From: Corbicula japonica
Lineage: Eukaryota; Mollusca; Bivalvia; Venerida; Cyrenidae
Direction: 5' to 3'
NCBI GenBank assembly: GCA_038501625.1
Contig: JAZAYU010000038.1
Coordinates: forward strand, 1,798,001 to 1,862,000
DNA length: 64,000 nucleotides
Position 1 is the stretch's first letter. Each line of letters starts with the position of its first letter. Shown piece by piece: positions 1-11,935 of the stretch. Under the pieces are notes generated by a model. It worked only from the letters and a program-made list of their open reading frames with translations, was not told the DNA's origin and searched no databases. The position numbers and the translations under genes were made by a program.

Positions 1-81
1 GCAAAGGAAATTCCTTTTCTTTTTATGTACTTGAATATACAAACATTTATCATACTTACTGTCAAACAGAGGTGTGAAGAT

Positions 82-3000
82 TCAACAAACAGAATTTAAA
101 TAATACTGAAACACTGGACATAAAGATCTACAGTTCATACCAAGAATGAAATTTTCAAGAACTGCTAAAACTGTATCAACATTGTGTCTCAATTCCAGCG
201 AATCAGAGTAGCTAATTGGGCACTCTGTATTTTCATCTTGTGATCTAACTGGCTGCCTGCAGATATTCAGCAACGCCTCTTTGATGGCTGGGCCAATCAC
301 AGAACATCTAACATTTTCAGGGAAACCCTGAAAATTGCTGAAATGCAAATGAAAATGTATTTACAGTGGATGACTGGCATCCCATCACAGATACATTTGG
401 TATTAAATAAAGGTACCCTTATCAAAATTTTAGCTTTTTGGAACATGGCTTCCTTAAACTTATTTTTGAAAAAAAAAAGTGAAATATGCATATCAGGAAT
501 GGCCACATCCAGCAGACACAGCCTCCCCACACAGCGAAACAGTAGATAGGAAAAGAGAGCATGGTATTACAATAATCAGTTTCAAAATGGACGCCACAAA
601 CAATTAATAAAAGTGAGAACCCGAGAAACACTTTTACAGCCCTAATGTTGTATCAATCAAAGAATTTCAAGCATATTACTACTACAGGTTAATAATCATG
701 ACAAACTACACATTTACATGTGTATAATACAAAAAAATAAATCAAATTGGATTACCATAGCGACTCCACTCTATTATGATGCAAAAAGATCATAATTATA
801 AAGTGATTTTAAATTAACCTGATTAGGACCCGCCTAAAAGGATTTTTGCTTGTACTGATGAAAAATAGATGGACCAGGAACTTGAGAGGTAGCTCCACCG
901 CAGGGAATCCATTCTCACTCTTGCACCGTTTATTCAGACCCTGTGTGACCTAAAATATAAACTTTTACTTTGAAAACACTTAACCCTTTACTACATATGT
1001 ACATGTTAAAACACATGTGCGACCAGTGAAGATCCAGATCAGATGGCACATTCTTGCCATCAAATCTGGATCTGCACTGGTCGCGTCTTGGTCAGAAAGA
1101 ACCTTAAGAATTAAAAGCCAACAGTGTAGATTTTGATCAGATTGCACGAATGTGCAAATTAATCTTAATCCATACTGTTCGCCGAAGCAATAAAGTAGTA
1201 CAGTAGACCACAAAATCAGATATTGGCTAAAACAATACATGCAGTAAATGGGATATGATTTTCAAACACAAAACCATTTAGGAACATGATTAAAGATTTT
1301 CAGAAAGTTACTTGGACATAGAATTTAAAGGCCCTTTCTGTGAATGGCGAGATAAAAAAAGAACATAGAATTACCTTTTTGGAGGAGAGTGGGGTTAGCA
1401 ATTTGTACAAAGAGAGAGCCCAAAAGAAGAACACTGTATCAAGATTTTATAAGTTGTAAATTATATAACAACAAACAAACCTTTTTCAGCTTTTCAATCT
1501 GATCTCGAGCATTTTCGGCACTCAGAAGTTCCAAAAGGCTTGGATAAAGGTTGTCACAAAATGTATTTTCTGAAACATGAAAGAATAAAAATTAAAAATA
1601 AGTTTTAACTTAGTGAACTGGACGAAAATGAAAACTAGACTGTGTCCTCAGGACACTGATGCCCCCTCCGCTGTAAATAAAAAATTGTGTATCAGTTATT
1701 AACAACATAACTAGTAAGCAAGTGCCACAAAATTTTGTGACTTAAACATAAACAAAAGGCCATGACTGTGGGGAAAACACAAAGATGTTATGTTGAAATC
1801 CTTCCTATAGTAGTGCAAACATCCTAATGAACAGGAGTGGGGTTTGTTGCAGTTCATGACTATGTTTCAAATATGTACATCAAATATATAGATTTTTTAA
1901 GAACTATGATTTTGACAGAGTATTTTCACATACTTTGATTTAATGGAATAATATCAGTGATTGACAACAGCGAACGAGGGTTTCAAAGCATTGAGGCATA
2001 TATAGATTTTTTTAAGAACTACGATTTTGTCAGTGTATTTTTGTATTTTCACATATTTTGATTTGATGGAATAATATGTGATTGACAACAGTAAACGAGG
2101 GTTTCAAATAGTTTGTAGTGGGTGGGGCGGCTGCTCAAGTACCAGTGGTTGGTGTTACATGAACGACAACTCTGATGACCTTAATTACAGTCTTCGCGAA
2201 AGGGATAAAAAACTGCCAGTCATCCGGTATGGTGAAAAAAATTTTCTGCCAGACCGAAAGAGAATTTGCCGGACCGAAAAAAAAACAACAATTATATTCT
2301 TTGTAAAACTATCTTATTTCTCTATATTTATGCTACACATACATTGGAGCTAATCAATTAGTTATTATTAAGACTTATACCACCACGTATGTTATAAAAA
2401 CAACAATACAGATTATTAAATCAATTTTATTCTTGAAAAAAAAAATGACAAAAATAAATATGGCAAGGTCTTTCTGTGCCAGATGATATAAATTTGCCGT
2501 GGCACTCCCACTTATGTCCACTGAAACTTGTCTATCAGTCTGCACCTGTTGCTGGAACTTGGCATCTCCAACAGCCTTCATGTGGTCAAAAAAAATTTTG
2601 TAAAAAAGGTTCTAAATATATTGGAGGCCTTACTTTTCAGACACTAATTACAGTATACTACATTGATTCTGTTATGGAACTATAATACACAAAATGGAAA
2701 TTTAGACTGCCATTATTCTTTAAAGTATCTTGGTGCTATAGTGGAATTTCAAAGTTGCTGTAATTAAAGCTACTTTTGTGTATTTATTTCGTCCTAATTT
2801 CTCAAAAAAATTAATTCGCACCTTTCTGTAATTATTTTACTATCCGACATCATCTGGGAGTGTCTTCAGTTAATCGAGTACGCAAACACCTCACGTGCAT
2901 CGCATTATTAATAATTACTGACAATCGGTCCTGATCAAAGATACTCATCTTAATCCAATTATCACCTCTTATAATTATGTTCTCAAAGTGTCACTCGTAA

Positions 3001-4220
3001 TAATCTGCTGAATTAACAAGCTGTTATTTTCAACATCTGGGTCTTACATTACTGCTTACATCATTATCGCGCTTATATCATTTACAATAAGAAAATGGTG
3101 CTTATGTTGTGCGATACGTATGTATTTTTTTGTAGCCAGTAAATTCACCAATTGCAAACAATTGTCGCCAAATTATCTTTCTTCTGTCGCATTTGTCGAC
3201 TATAACAGAAATATTGTTTGCACCGAGAATTCATACCCAAAATGCCTTAAAAAAATTGCCCGTCGGCCGGACCGACGACTTCACAGCACTGCGGGACCGT
3301 AGCAAATTTTGCCGGACATGACCGGTGGTCAGGTGCCTTTCGTGAAGACTGTACTTAGTAAACAGTCATGTATTACAGAGTTAACTCATCTTGATCCTTT
3401 ATATTTATGCTCTCTCGCTCTCTTACAGCTGAAGACTTCTTGTTAAGGCCTCACTGAATAAACATCTTACAGACTTAGTGTTACTTGATAATGTACCCAC
3501 ATACCCACACACACCACAACAGTTGGCATGCAAAAAAGAAACTGGTAGTGATTTATGGAAATGTAGTAGCGTCCTTATCAGGTAGCCTCTGTAGCTCAAT
3601 TGGTAGAGTGACAGCAAGGTAAGCTGGAGGTCCGAGGTTCAAATCCTGGTCAAGGCCTATGCATTTTCTCCCTCCTGTTTCATTTGGTGGCAAGTCGCAA
3701 TCAATTTACCCTTGGAGCTCTACTGGGCGAAGCATTGGCTGGGGTAGTCGTTATGAACCTGTGTTGTGTAGACATTTGCCGATTTAAGTGGCTTGTCTTA
3801 TTTCGAAGGGAGGAATGTAGTAGCATCCTTAACAGGTAGCCTCGGTAGCTCAATTGGTAGAGTAACGGCACGGTAAGCCGGTCCGAGTTTGGAATCCTGG
3901 TCGAGGCCTACACATTTTCTCCATCCTGTTTCAGAAAATAGAAACAGTGCTAATTGATCAGTGATGTTTTGTGACCGGGATATAGAAGTGACGTAACTGG
4001 GAGGACAACATTCGGAGATCATCTTCATTAGATTTCACTACACCTGTAATGAAACCTGCAAAGTGAAGGTTTGCAGTCCGAAAGCACGATGGACAAGACG
4101 CGAAAACCAAGTACAAAATTAAATATAAGAGTAGATTTCATTACCTGTGAAAAGCTGTATATAAGTCTTATCTAGCCTTTTCAAAACTAACAAATCGGTT
4201 GTTAATTTTAAAGCCGGCAT
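82..4220 (-). CDS. Unrecognised four-exon gene, 183 aa, probably all-helical
   Basis: I rebuilt this gene by reading minus-strand exons with canonical splice sites and matching phases: 4145-4220 (ATG at 4220, phase 1), 1481-1569, 819-949 (phase 2), and 82-337 with a TGA stop at 82-84. Lengths 76+89+131+256 give exactly 184 codons with no internal stop. The protein starts MPALKLTTDLLVLKRLDK and is rich in amphipathic helix, with hydrophobic stretches such as LPLKFLVHLFFIS and NVDTVLAVLENFILGMN, so an ARM/HEAT-like helical fold is plausible. I do not recognise the family. The long first intron (about 2.6 kb) holds repeats. A strong donor-like GTAAGT lies near 57-62, about 20 bases past the stop, so a 3'UTR intron or alternative end is possible. 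Exon joins are solid by phase; the start is chosen because it is the only upstream ATG open into the first donor. Confidence 0.62.
980..1240. repeat. MITE family 1 copy (double-hairpin, TTAACCCTTT ends)
   Basis: This copy begins TAACCCTTTACTAC and holds the two internal hairpins that define the family (GATCCAGATCAG...CTGGATCTGCACTGG, then a second GATCAGA hairpin). A better-preserved copy at 27520-27763 shows the terminal inverted repeats. It lies in intron 2 of the minus-strand gene, between its exons at 819-949 and 1481-1569. Confidence 0.7.
1880..2112. repeat. Tandem duplication, unit about 115 bp, two copies
   Basis: Two adjacent diverged copies share TAGATTTTTTAAGAACTA, then TTCACATA-TTTGATTT-ATGGAATAATAT, then GATTGACAACAG and GAGGGTTTCAAA. 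The second copy has a short internal insertion. No coding potential is kept in either copy. Confidence 0.75.
2188..3351. mobile_element. TA-flanked non-autonomous DNA transposon, 1,164 bp
   Basis: Imperfect terminal inverted repeats begin CAGTCTTCGCGAAAGG on the left and, read from the right end, CAGTCTTCACGAAAGGC. Similarity continues inward for about 60 bases, including shared CCGGTCAT and GCCGGAC-type blocks. Both ends are flanked by TA (2186-2187 and 3352-3353), which is the target duplication of Tc1/mariner-type elements. No transposase frame is visible inside. It is inserted in intron 1 of the minus-strand 183-aa gene. Confidence 0.6.
3565..3930 (+). repeat. Two tRNA-derived SINE heads in tandem
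   Basis: Two copies of a tRNA-like head occur near 3588-3658 and 3837-3908. Each has an A box (GTAGCTCAATTGGTAGAG) and a B box (GAGGTTCAAATCC; degraded to GAGTTTGGAATCC in the second). Both are preceded by almost the same 24 bases (GTAGTAGC-TCCTTA-CAG), so this is either a head-to-tail SINE dimer or an insertion beside its own target duplication. The acceptor-stem halves pair only partly, and both heads run into the same ACATTTTCTCC-TCCTGTTTCA body. These are SINEs, not functional tRNA genes. Confidence 0.75.
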
Positions 4221-4330
4221 TTCGAGATTTGAAGTAAACTCTCATCGAACGTGCCAATTACATGGGCGCTGCCATTTTGGTAGTTTATTTCGCGACGTCA
4301 GTAAAATTACGGCATTAAACTCGACCGGTA
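4221..4330 (-). promoter_or_regulatory. Candidate promoter and 5'UTR of the 183-aa gene
   Basis: The bases just upstream of the ATG at 4220 are richer in CG dinucleotides than their surroundings and contain a CRE-like GACGTCA core near 4296-4302 and a YY1-like GCCATTTTGG near 4270. No TATA box is obvious. The assignment rests on position and base composition only. Confidence 0.25.
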
Positions 4331-4534
4331 GACTCTTTCTCCGTCGTTATCAGAAAATAAACGACTGTTGTAAACCAAAAACTAGAGGCCTCCGATTGGC
4401 TGCTGGATTACGTCAATCCTGTTGTCTGTATCTATTTTAAAATTTTCTCTCCAGCTTCTTATCAACTAGGCCTATTGCTCATTACAATAATTCATCATAA
4501 CACTTGACATGAATAAAGAGTAAATATAAAACAT

Positions 4535-4622
4535 TTGTGATAAAGAAAAGAAGAGGCACAGCCTACACTTTATTAAACCATGATAAAGAAAAGAAGAGGC
4601 ACAGCCTACACTTTATTAAACC
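4535..4622. repeat. 43-bp perfect tandem duplication
   Basis: The unit TGATAAAGAAAAGAAGAGGC followed by ACAGCCTACACTTTATTAAACCA occurs twice, head to tail and without visible mismatches, which suggests a recent event. It lies just upstream of the minus-strand gene's start region. Confidence 0.85.
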
Positions 4623-5500
4623 AGCATCTAGAAGGTGTAAACGTCGCCCTGAATGGCAGGATATGGCAAACATTGTGCAGCATTTGTACAACTAAAAGGG
4701 TTAACATTTAAACCCCCGACGCACTACGCCAGCAGTGGTTACAAGCGTCGTAACAATACAGATACAGATACATATCTCAGCATAATAAGCATTCAAAACA
4801 TATGAATGGCAATAAATCAGTGACCGACATTGAAGTGGCATAAACTTGCCATCAGCAACCCTGCTTGGATAATGGTTAACATACATCTTGTAATATGACT
4901 CTGAGTTCGTTGTATTTTTAAATCTAACACTAACTGGTGTTGTTAATCTCCAGCAGCAGAATGTACTTTACTTGTAAGCGTGGGGAATACCGCCTATTCT
5001 AAACCTCAAGGAAAGATAACTAATATTCGCTAAGGATTCTCTGGCGACTATAATCGCCAGACAAAATTGGTTTACTATTGTCGCTGTCTGCAGAAAGTAC
5101 AGACATGCGCAGTGAAACAGTCAACTCGACCGGCTGGTTGAGTCGGCCGCAGGACCGGATCCCTGACCATTTCGACCCGTACCCTGTTGTGCGATTTTAT
5201 TATAAAGAAGCGGTCGAAGTCTCTTACCAGGAAGGGTCTCTAAATGTCTTCAGATCAGGGGTCAAAATGGCAAAGGGTCGAGATATCTCTGGAAATAATT
5301 AGGGGTTGCCGTTGAAATGGTTAGTTAATGTTGAGATGTCCCGAAGAAACAATTTACTCATCATTTTGGTGAAAAGATGCTCTTATTTAAATTTTAGTCT
5401 ATTGTTTTTTTAATTGTTTGCAAAGTTAGAGGTTTAAGTTTTGATAAACTTGAGTGTATATGCATTTATCTCAAATTAACTAACAACTAAGCATGTTCAG
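4623..5500. other. Intergenic DNA without a supported gene
   Basis: An open frame from 5078 to 5302 on the plus strand (74 codons) lies in a locally GC-richer patch. It has no recognisable domain and no convincing splice or start context, so I do not call it. GGCGACTATAATCGCCAG near 5043 is a short palindrome. Confidence 0.4.
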
Positions 5501-5514
5501 GCCAGTGATTAACC

Positions 5515-5577
5515 CAGTCGATATTTCAGCCAATCAGATGCTTGGGATTTGAGACTGGTTTCCAATCTGTTTTTTAA
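5515..5577. repeat. Half copy of palindromic MITE family 2
   Basis: The segment contains TTCAGCCAATCAGATGCTTG followed by GGATTTGAGACTGGTTTCCAAT, matching the right arm of the complete palindromes at 20911, 21371 and 27813. Confidence 0.7.
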
Positions 5578-5654
5578 CATTCAGGCCTGGTTGCGATATC
5601 CTAGCTCTTTATTCTCACACACCCACGTGAGATCACGTGCCTGTTGCACCTGTA

Positions 5655-5765
5655 TTCACACAATCCGAGACACACACAAAAACGAACACCCACACCCACA
5701 CACCCTCACTCACGCACACACACCCCGACCCCCCCCCCCCCCCCACACACACACACACACCTCAC
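5655..5765. repeat. Simple (CA)n repeat with a poly-C tract
   Basis: CACACA and ACCCACAC runs surround a C homopolymer of about 15 bases. Open frames overlapping it (Cys/Val/Gly- or His/Pro/Thr-rich) are repeat artefacts. Confidence 0.9.
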
Positions 5766-6560
5766 AGAACGAATTTTGCATGAACAGGAAATAGTCAGTG
5801 CTCGATCAAGTTTCCATCTTAGGGTCTCCAGATTGCTAAGGAAGAGCCTCGTCATGGGCGCATGCACGTGTAGGTCCTTTAAACTGAAGTCGGTGATGGT
5901 TATTATTTGAGGATTTTCTTTAAAAAAATATATATATATCGATTCCATTCGATCGGAAAATCTTCGAATTATTTCTCGGATCCATGAAGGATGTCGCCAT
6001 GTTTTTTCAAGATTGTGAATTAACCAAATACTATCGAGAATTGTCGTAGAATAACGGAGATAACCGAAGTTGTCCGACTGGAATCCATCTTGCATGTATC
6101 TTCCTAAGAAATATTGTGTGTCGGGCATTTTAAATTGCGCACCAACTCCCCTGCGTTGCGTTGGGTTGATGGTGTAGAAACCCACTCGGATCACGCATCG
6201 GTGATTCTACGTAATCACGTGTATATCCGAAGCTTGCCGGAGATCGCCGAGTTGATACGATTGGTAGAAACCTAACTTAGTAGTTGTCAACATATTATAA
6301 GCACTTATTACAATTCGAACACTCAAGTGAGCGCTGAAACTAATTGAAACAACACTCTGGGTTTAGAGGCAATTAGGCAACGTTGAAAACCATCGAGGTT
6401 AAACCACTTGTGTATGTTCTTAAAAGAAACGTTTGTTTGTTGAAGCTTTCGTCAATTAAGTATTTGCGTTTAACTGAAAAGAGAACTAAAATACGAAAAC
6501 TGGACTACAACAAGTGCGTTTTGAGAAAATTCTGCTATAAATTCTTTGGTTTCAACAAAA

Positions 6561-8787
6561 ATGACGGACGCGAAGGTAAATATATGTCTTTTTTACAGTT
6601 CATGTTTTCTGGTGTAGTAGTTATCGCAGTTTGAAATGCTTGAAAGGGATGCTTCCATCTCGATAAATTTCCAGAATAAATTACTTATTCTATGAAGTAC
6701 ATGATTTTAGATTTTATTTCATAAATGCATTCAGACTCGAGCAGAGATTTGATATCATGGATACTGCACTTTAAAGATTCCTTGTTTGCAATGCTTAAGC
6801 AGGTAACAAACTCAAATGCTATAATTAGACATTACTAAACATGTTTAAGGGGAATTCCGGATAATTTAAAACATAATTGCAGAAGTCTAAATATTTTCTT
6901 CACATTGGTTAAATAATTTTCAAAATGGGACCATACCATAAAAGCTTAACTATGGCTGTCTTAAGTCGCTGACTTAATGCTATCTTAGGCAGGCATATTG
7001 AATGGTGACCAGTGATCAAAAATTGTCTTAATAGCAGAGAAATAGTTTGTTGTTTGAAATTTACAGTATTTCATCTTCGTATCCATGGTTTTCAATGTTT
7101 TATAATGAATCTAAAGCATAATTGACCGAGTCTCTGACAATATGATCCATAACACATTATTAAAATTGTTGGGTTCTTGGCCCCACACTGTCATAATTTT
7201 CATGGATGCTTGTTTTCTATTTATTTGAATGATACATGTTCTGATTATTAAAATAATGGTTGATTTTGGTAAAGTTCAATTTTTAACAGTCATATAAATA
7301 ATTAAATATTTACTGTTAAGGGATGTAAACAGTGCATTTTTAAATAGGCATAAGAGTCATTCTGTCAGAGACTGGTCCATGTACGTATGTTTCAGTGAAA
7401 TATCACCAGAGACTGATATGAGGTTTTGGTGTTCACCACTGAAACAAAATCGACATTTTACTAAAACAAGCACATTTTCTTTTATTTTGTATGTTTTCTA
7501 GTCAAACAAATTTAGGGAACTGGATGGGGTCATTTCGCCAAAATCAGTGAAAAAATAAAGGTGGTTCACAGTTTCAAAAAGTGAAAATACAAGTCTTATT
7601 TCACAGAGAAAACTATAATTCACTGAATAACATAAAAATAAATAAGTAATCTGCAATTTGAAGAGTGTTGACTATGACAAAGCAATGGCGAAAGGCGCAA
7701 TACCTTAATAATAGTTATGTAAAATTTGTAATTCCCTGACAGGCCTTTTTCTATATTTTTGTTTCAGAAACACGAATACGACGGATATGATAATGACGAA
7801 GAACACACGGTCGATCCCTTCAATTATTACGACTATATGGATACATACGAAATTGAATCATTCGAAGCTTGGGATGCCACCGATAACGTGATCAAACCGT
7901 TGAGTCAAGCGTTTCTTGTGATTTCTATCATCATAGCTATTTTTAGCTTTCTCTTACTGTTTACCGTCTTCTCGGCGCAGATAAGAAAATATTCAGCAAG
8001 CTGGTACCTATATCATGCAAATATGGTGACAGTTCTTTGTATCTCGTTTACATTGCCTCAGATAGAAACGGATCTTCATTCGTCGTTCGGACCGTGTATG
8101 TTCTTTACATTTACAGAATCTACATTAAAAGTAGTGTACGTCATAAATATAATTTTGATGAACGTTGAGATGATGGCTACAATTTTTTCACCACATCAAA
8201 AATGGCAATCTTACCAGAAGATCCGATTCGTTATTTCGATGAACACGACATGGATTACAAGTATTCTGTTTTCAGCGTTTGTCATTTTCTTCGGTCATTC
8301 GGAAGATACTTTAGTTCCAGTGTGCTTCCACGTCACCAGAACAGCCACGATTGTGAAAATGGTTTTCACAAACTGGTTACCATGTCTTGTCATCATTGTT
8401 CAATTCATCACAGGAATTTGTCTGTTCATTCGCTCAAAGAAAAATCCCGAACTTCTCGGAAACGTTAGCGAACATCCGCAATGTGCTAAAACTTTAAATG
8501 AGTGGTTCTCAATTTTTGTAGTCTGGAATACTATTTTTATTGCTGTAGAATTGTTAGCTTTTGAGATGCATGAGAATTTTTTTGACGTGCCGTTTTGGGT
8601 AGACCTTATTTTGCAAATGGCATGTTTCCTGCTTCAAATATCGCTGCCAATATGCTGTCTTATCTTTAAGGATGTTCGCGATGCGTGCAAAGTCACTATC
8701 GTGAAGATGTTTGGATTTATAAGGACGAAAAGAAAACTTGTACAAGTATCTGACACGCAGGTGTTGAGCATGGACGGCTCTGAATAA
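6561..8787 (+). CDS. Divergent seven-transmembrane receptor (GPCR-like), 344 aa
   Basis: There are two exons: 6561-6575 (MTDAK, then the donor GTAAATA) and 7768-8787, preceded by a TTTTTGTTTCAG acceptor; the join is phase 0. The protein has an acidic, Tyr-rich extracellular N-terminus of about 50 residues, then seven hydrophobic segments (about residues 52-74, 82-104, 116-143, 155-180, 202-226, 249-270 and 280-306 in the joined protein), and a short basic tail. A Cys at the start of helix 3 (FGPCMFF) and one in loop 2 (VPVCFH) could form the usual disulfide. The DRY motif after helix 3 and NPxxY in helix 7 are both absent (LPICCLIF instead), so it is a divergent or lineage-specific receptor. 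Ligand and pathway cannot be inferred. Polyadenylation signal AATAAA lies at 8928-8933. Confidence 0.7.
6576..7767 (+). other. Intron of the receptor gene
   Basis: This 1.2-kb GT-AG intron separates the five-codon first coding exon from the body of the receptor. Its right part (about 7540-7700) is an AT-rich relic (CACTGAATAACATAAAAATAA) related to the element relic at 10280-10400. Confidence 0.55.
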
Positions 8788-8849
8788 CCTAAAGTTATGG
8801 TTGATGTAAATCATAGGTTACAGGTCTATGCCCAAGATCATAAAAATGA

Positions 8850-8905
8850 AAATGGGAGGCCAGTATCAAATCTCAAGCATCCTATTGGCTGAAATGGAGA
8901 CAAGT
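8850..8905. repeat. Fragment of palindromic MITE family 2
   Basis: CAAATCTCAAGCATCCTATT followed by GGCTGAAATGG matches the left arm of the complete palindromes. It lies in the receptor's 3'UTR, upstream of the AATAAA signal. Confidence 0.6.
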
Positions 8906-8939
8906 GTTAAAAATTCGTTACACTTTGAATAAAATGGCA

Positions 8940-9960
8940 TCAGATGACATAAGGATAGCAAGAATTTAAATAATTTTCTGGATTACGTATGCCTAGCCTC
9001 AAAATCATACTTAAAAACTTAAATATTCTATCAAGAATTAAGTTTTCAAGGAGCACTGTAGGGACTTGTTTACCGAAACGTTTCGCCTGGCATGGAAATA
9101 AAAAGAAATCCCCAAAATACTTTTGTAACAGAATCTCTTTTATAATTATTTCATTGGCACATCTGTTTGAAATGCTTCGAGAAAACACACGCGAAATTTT
9201 ATTTTTCTTGTCCAGTGGTTTTCGTGAAATCTCAAATTTAAATAGCACACTGGTTTCTCGTAACCAAGTGGCTCTTAACTATTTGGCTTGAAAAAAACTC
9301 ACTCAAGACCTCTTTACATTCTACAGACGTTTCTGATCTGTGATTCGCAAAATAAAATCAACTTCAAAAAACAATTTGTGTTCTTCTCGTCAAACAATTT
9401 ACCGTTGCTTGTACATATGTCTGCTTTTTGTGTTTTTGCGCTGTGTTAATCTGTAAATACAACTCGAAGAAACATTGTACTTTTCGGGCATCATTAGGAA
9501 CAGTGTAAAACACTTATATCGGCTTGTGTAGAATTAGTATTAGTTTTGGTTAGAATACGCGTTTCAGTTGCTTTATAGCTGAATACATGTATTTGTTGAA
9601 ATGATATTATCCTTGCTTGGGAGCGAACCCATAAGGCGACAGCGCCTAAAGTGTAATTATTAAGGCATTTATGTGTAAATATTTCAACAATTGTAATTGT
9701 TAGTACTACTATTTCTATATAATCAGTTAATAAATATTACAGCCTACAATCACGTGTCCCTTTAGTTCTGTAACAGGTTTTACAAAATAAAAAATAAAAT
9801 AGATGGAAGGGAACTTTGAAGGCCACCAACACGACAGATATCATAATGTTGAAGGTTCGATTTGTTTGAGCCTTTTCATTGTGCAGTGATGAAAATGCAA
9901 TCGCCAGGTTTACAGCTACTCAATAGTTACACAATATATATAATATAAAGAATTTTTTTC
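8940..9960. other. Intergenic, AT-rich; one SINE relic
   Basis: Open frames of about 100 codons occur on both strands over 8940-9291 but have no domain, no splice context and no codon bias, so I do not call them. About 9615-9655 (GGGAGCGAACCC and GGCGACAGCGCCTA) is a relic of the tRNA-like SINE seen more completely at 38680. Confidence 0.5.
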
Positions 9961-9967
9961 CAGTGTA

Positions 9968-10078
9968 AGATAGAAATATATTTCACTGTGAACTCCGAAA
10001 TTCGCATTATCACGAGTGGCGACGCCACGAGTGAAAATACACAATTCTGGAGTTCAGGAGTGAAATATATTTCTATCT
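9968..10078. repeat. Palindromic MITE, 111 bp
   Basis: GATAGAAATATATTTCACT at the left end is repeated inverted as AGTGAAATATATTTCTATC at the right end. The centre is ACGAGTGGCGACGCCACGAG, itself nearly self-complementary. No coding capacity. Confidence 0.8.
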
Positions 10079-10424
10079 TTCACTTGTTAAAACAAATTTT
10101 ATATTTATTTTATGCTTTTAGCGCACAATTTATGTGAATTTGACAGAAAAAATCCACGAAATGGCGCCAAAACGTTTATTTATGACGTGACGTATTGACG
10201 TCATATACCCAATCTTGAGCCCGTTTTTTTAAAGTTCTCATTCGGAACGTTATGTACGTTGGGGTACCAACGTGAAAAAACAGTGAACATAAAAATGATA
10301 TTCCACTGAAAACAGTGAAATACCACTTTTATTTCATCGGGAAAATTCTATAATTCACTGAAAAGCATAAAATAAATTATTTATTATGCTTTAAATAGAA
10401 AGAGTAATGATTATATTAAGCCCA

Positions 10425-10615
10425 AACTGGGAATCGAACCTTTATGGCGACAGCCCCTAGCCAAATAAACTCTAATACTCTACGGAACCAGCTAGCCCCT
10501 CCCCCCCCCCCCCCACCCCGGTCTCCAGTAAAAACATGTTTGCGCAGATAAACCTAATATAGTGATCGCCATTATTGTGACAACGGTAACAGATCACTGA
10601 TAACAGTAATGACTT
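10425..10615 (-). repeat. tRNA-like SINE copy
   Basis: On the minus strand it reads GGGGCTAGCTGGTTCCGTAG (degraded A box), GGGGCTGTCGCC and GGTTCGATTCCCAG (B box). It shares its flanking body (CGGTAACAG-TCACTGATAACAGTA) with the copy at 38680-38870. A C homopolymer and diverged A box show it is not a functional tRNA gene. Confidence 0.65.
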
Positions 10616-11800
10616 TAAAAAAGTGAAATATGCATTTTAGGAAAAGCAACATTCAGAAAACCCAGACTCACAAGTCTATAATTATCATAAAACCATCTTT
10701 GAAAGAGCTTTGTATTAAAGGTTTTCTTTTCACAAATAAATAAAATCTTCCAAAAGGACAGTCGTTTATAAAACTAATATATTTACACTTTTTAATATCA
10801 ATTTTTCAGACATGTCTCCTTTTTCAAGGAGAATACTTTTTTTTTACTTAAGTTACATCCATGTTAATTATCGTTATCAATCGTTATCGTTATCGATTAA
10901 CGATATTTAACATAGATCTACCTTTAACTAAAGTAAAAAACAAATCTGTATTTTTTCTTGAGAAAGGACGAGTGTTCAAATATTTAAATTAACAAGTGTG
11001 ATTTAAATGGGTTTCATTTCTATTCTAAACGTCTTTTACCCAATTAGAATCTTTAGAGATTCGCTTATAAAGTGATGTGGAAGTGAATTGTTGTACGATT
11101 TAAGATGTAAAAATATCGAAGGTTTAAGGCCAGAAAATATTTCCTTTAAACGTCTTAAAATACCACCTGAGTTGATTTTTACAATTGTCTTTTATTAAAA
11201 ACGTTATCGCAATACCTACTCACGTGTTCTTTGGTAAATGACATAATTTTAAAATCCCGGTTAGTTTAGGAATATTACCTGAATTAATGTGGGCGATAAA
11301 TTAAGACTCGAGTTAAACCTTTAAATTTATAACTTATGGATTGTTCGCGCCAATTTTCGTCGTCAAAGTTTCTATTTTAGGGGAACTGCAGTTTTGTAAT
11401 TTGCAGTAATCAACAATAGTGTCATTCAAATAAAAGATGGCATACACTTAACCCCTGTTCTAACTACGCCAACCACAATTTGTTTAATTTCTCAGCGTGG
11501 ATTTGGAATATACGAAGGGGTTACCGCCTTGAAACGGTCAGTTGCAAATCAAATTGCCACCTATGGGTTTATACCATGTTCTAGGGTGCAACAACACTTG
11601 CCCCAACAGGTTCTCAAATTAACAAACAAGTACAAGTTGTCTTGGTGAAATAACTCCAAATCACCCATCAGCTTAAAATTGTTGCATCCAAAAGCACAGA
11701 AACAATAAAACAAGAAGCTAATAGCATTGCAAAGCCAAAGGGGCGAGTACTCAATGATCTTACCGAGACCAGAGCCCCTGCAAGTTTGAAATTACCATGT
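10616..11800. other. Intergenic; imperfect palindrome near 10800-10990
   Basis: No coding region is supported. Around 10837-10950, stretches on either side of ATCGTTATCGTTATCGATTA are roughly complementary (AAGTTACATCC-ATGTTAA versus TTAACATAGATCTACCTTT), so this may be an old hairpin element. Confidence 0.4.
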
Positions 11801-11805
11801 GCAAC

Positions 11806-11935
11806 GTGAATAGTAGATTGTGACACACAATTTTATTTAAAATAACAAAGTTTCATAGTTCTACAGAAAACAATAGTAGATTGTGACACACAATTTTATT
11901 TAAAATAACAAAGTTTCATAGTTCTACAGAAAACA
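11806..11935. repeat. 62-bp tandem duplication
   Basis: AATAGTAGATTGTGACACAC through TTCTACAGAAAAC appears twice, head to tail and essentially identical, so the duplication is recent. Confidence 0.85.

Noticed and set aside
3588..3658. Possible functional tRNA gene
   Set aside because: The A and B boxes are good, but the acceptor stem pairs poorly and the same head recurs 250 bp away with a shared body, which marks a SINE.
5706..6194. 162-codon minus-strand open frame with a Kozak-like internal ATG near 6130
   Set aside because: Its C-terminal part is translated from the (CA)n/poly-C repeat. The rest has no family and no supporting splice sites. It could hide a short first exon, but I cannot support it.
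8940..9291. Overlapping frames of about 100 codons on both strands
   Set aside because: Mutual overlap, no domains, and position just after the receptor's polyadenylation signal argue for chance.
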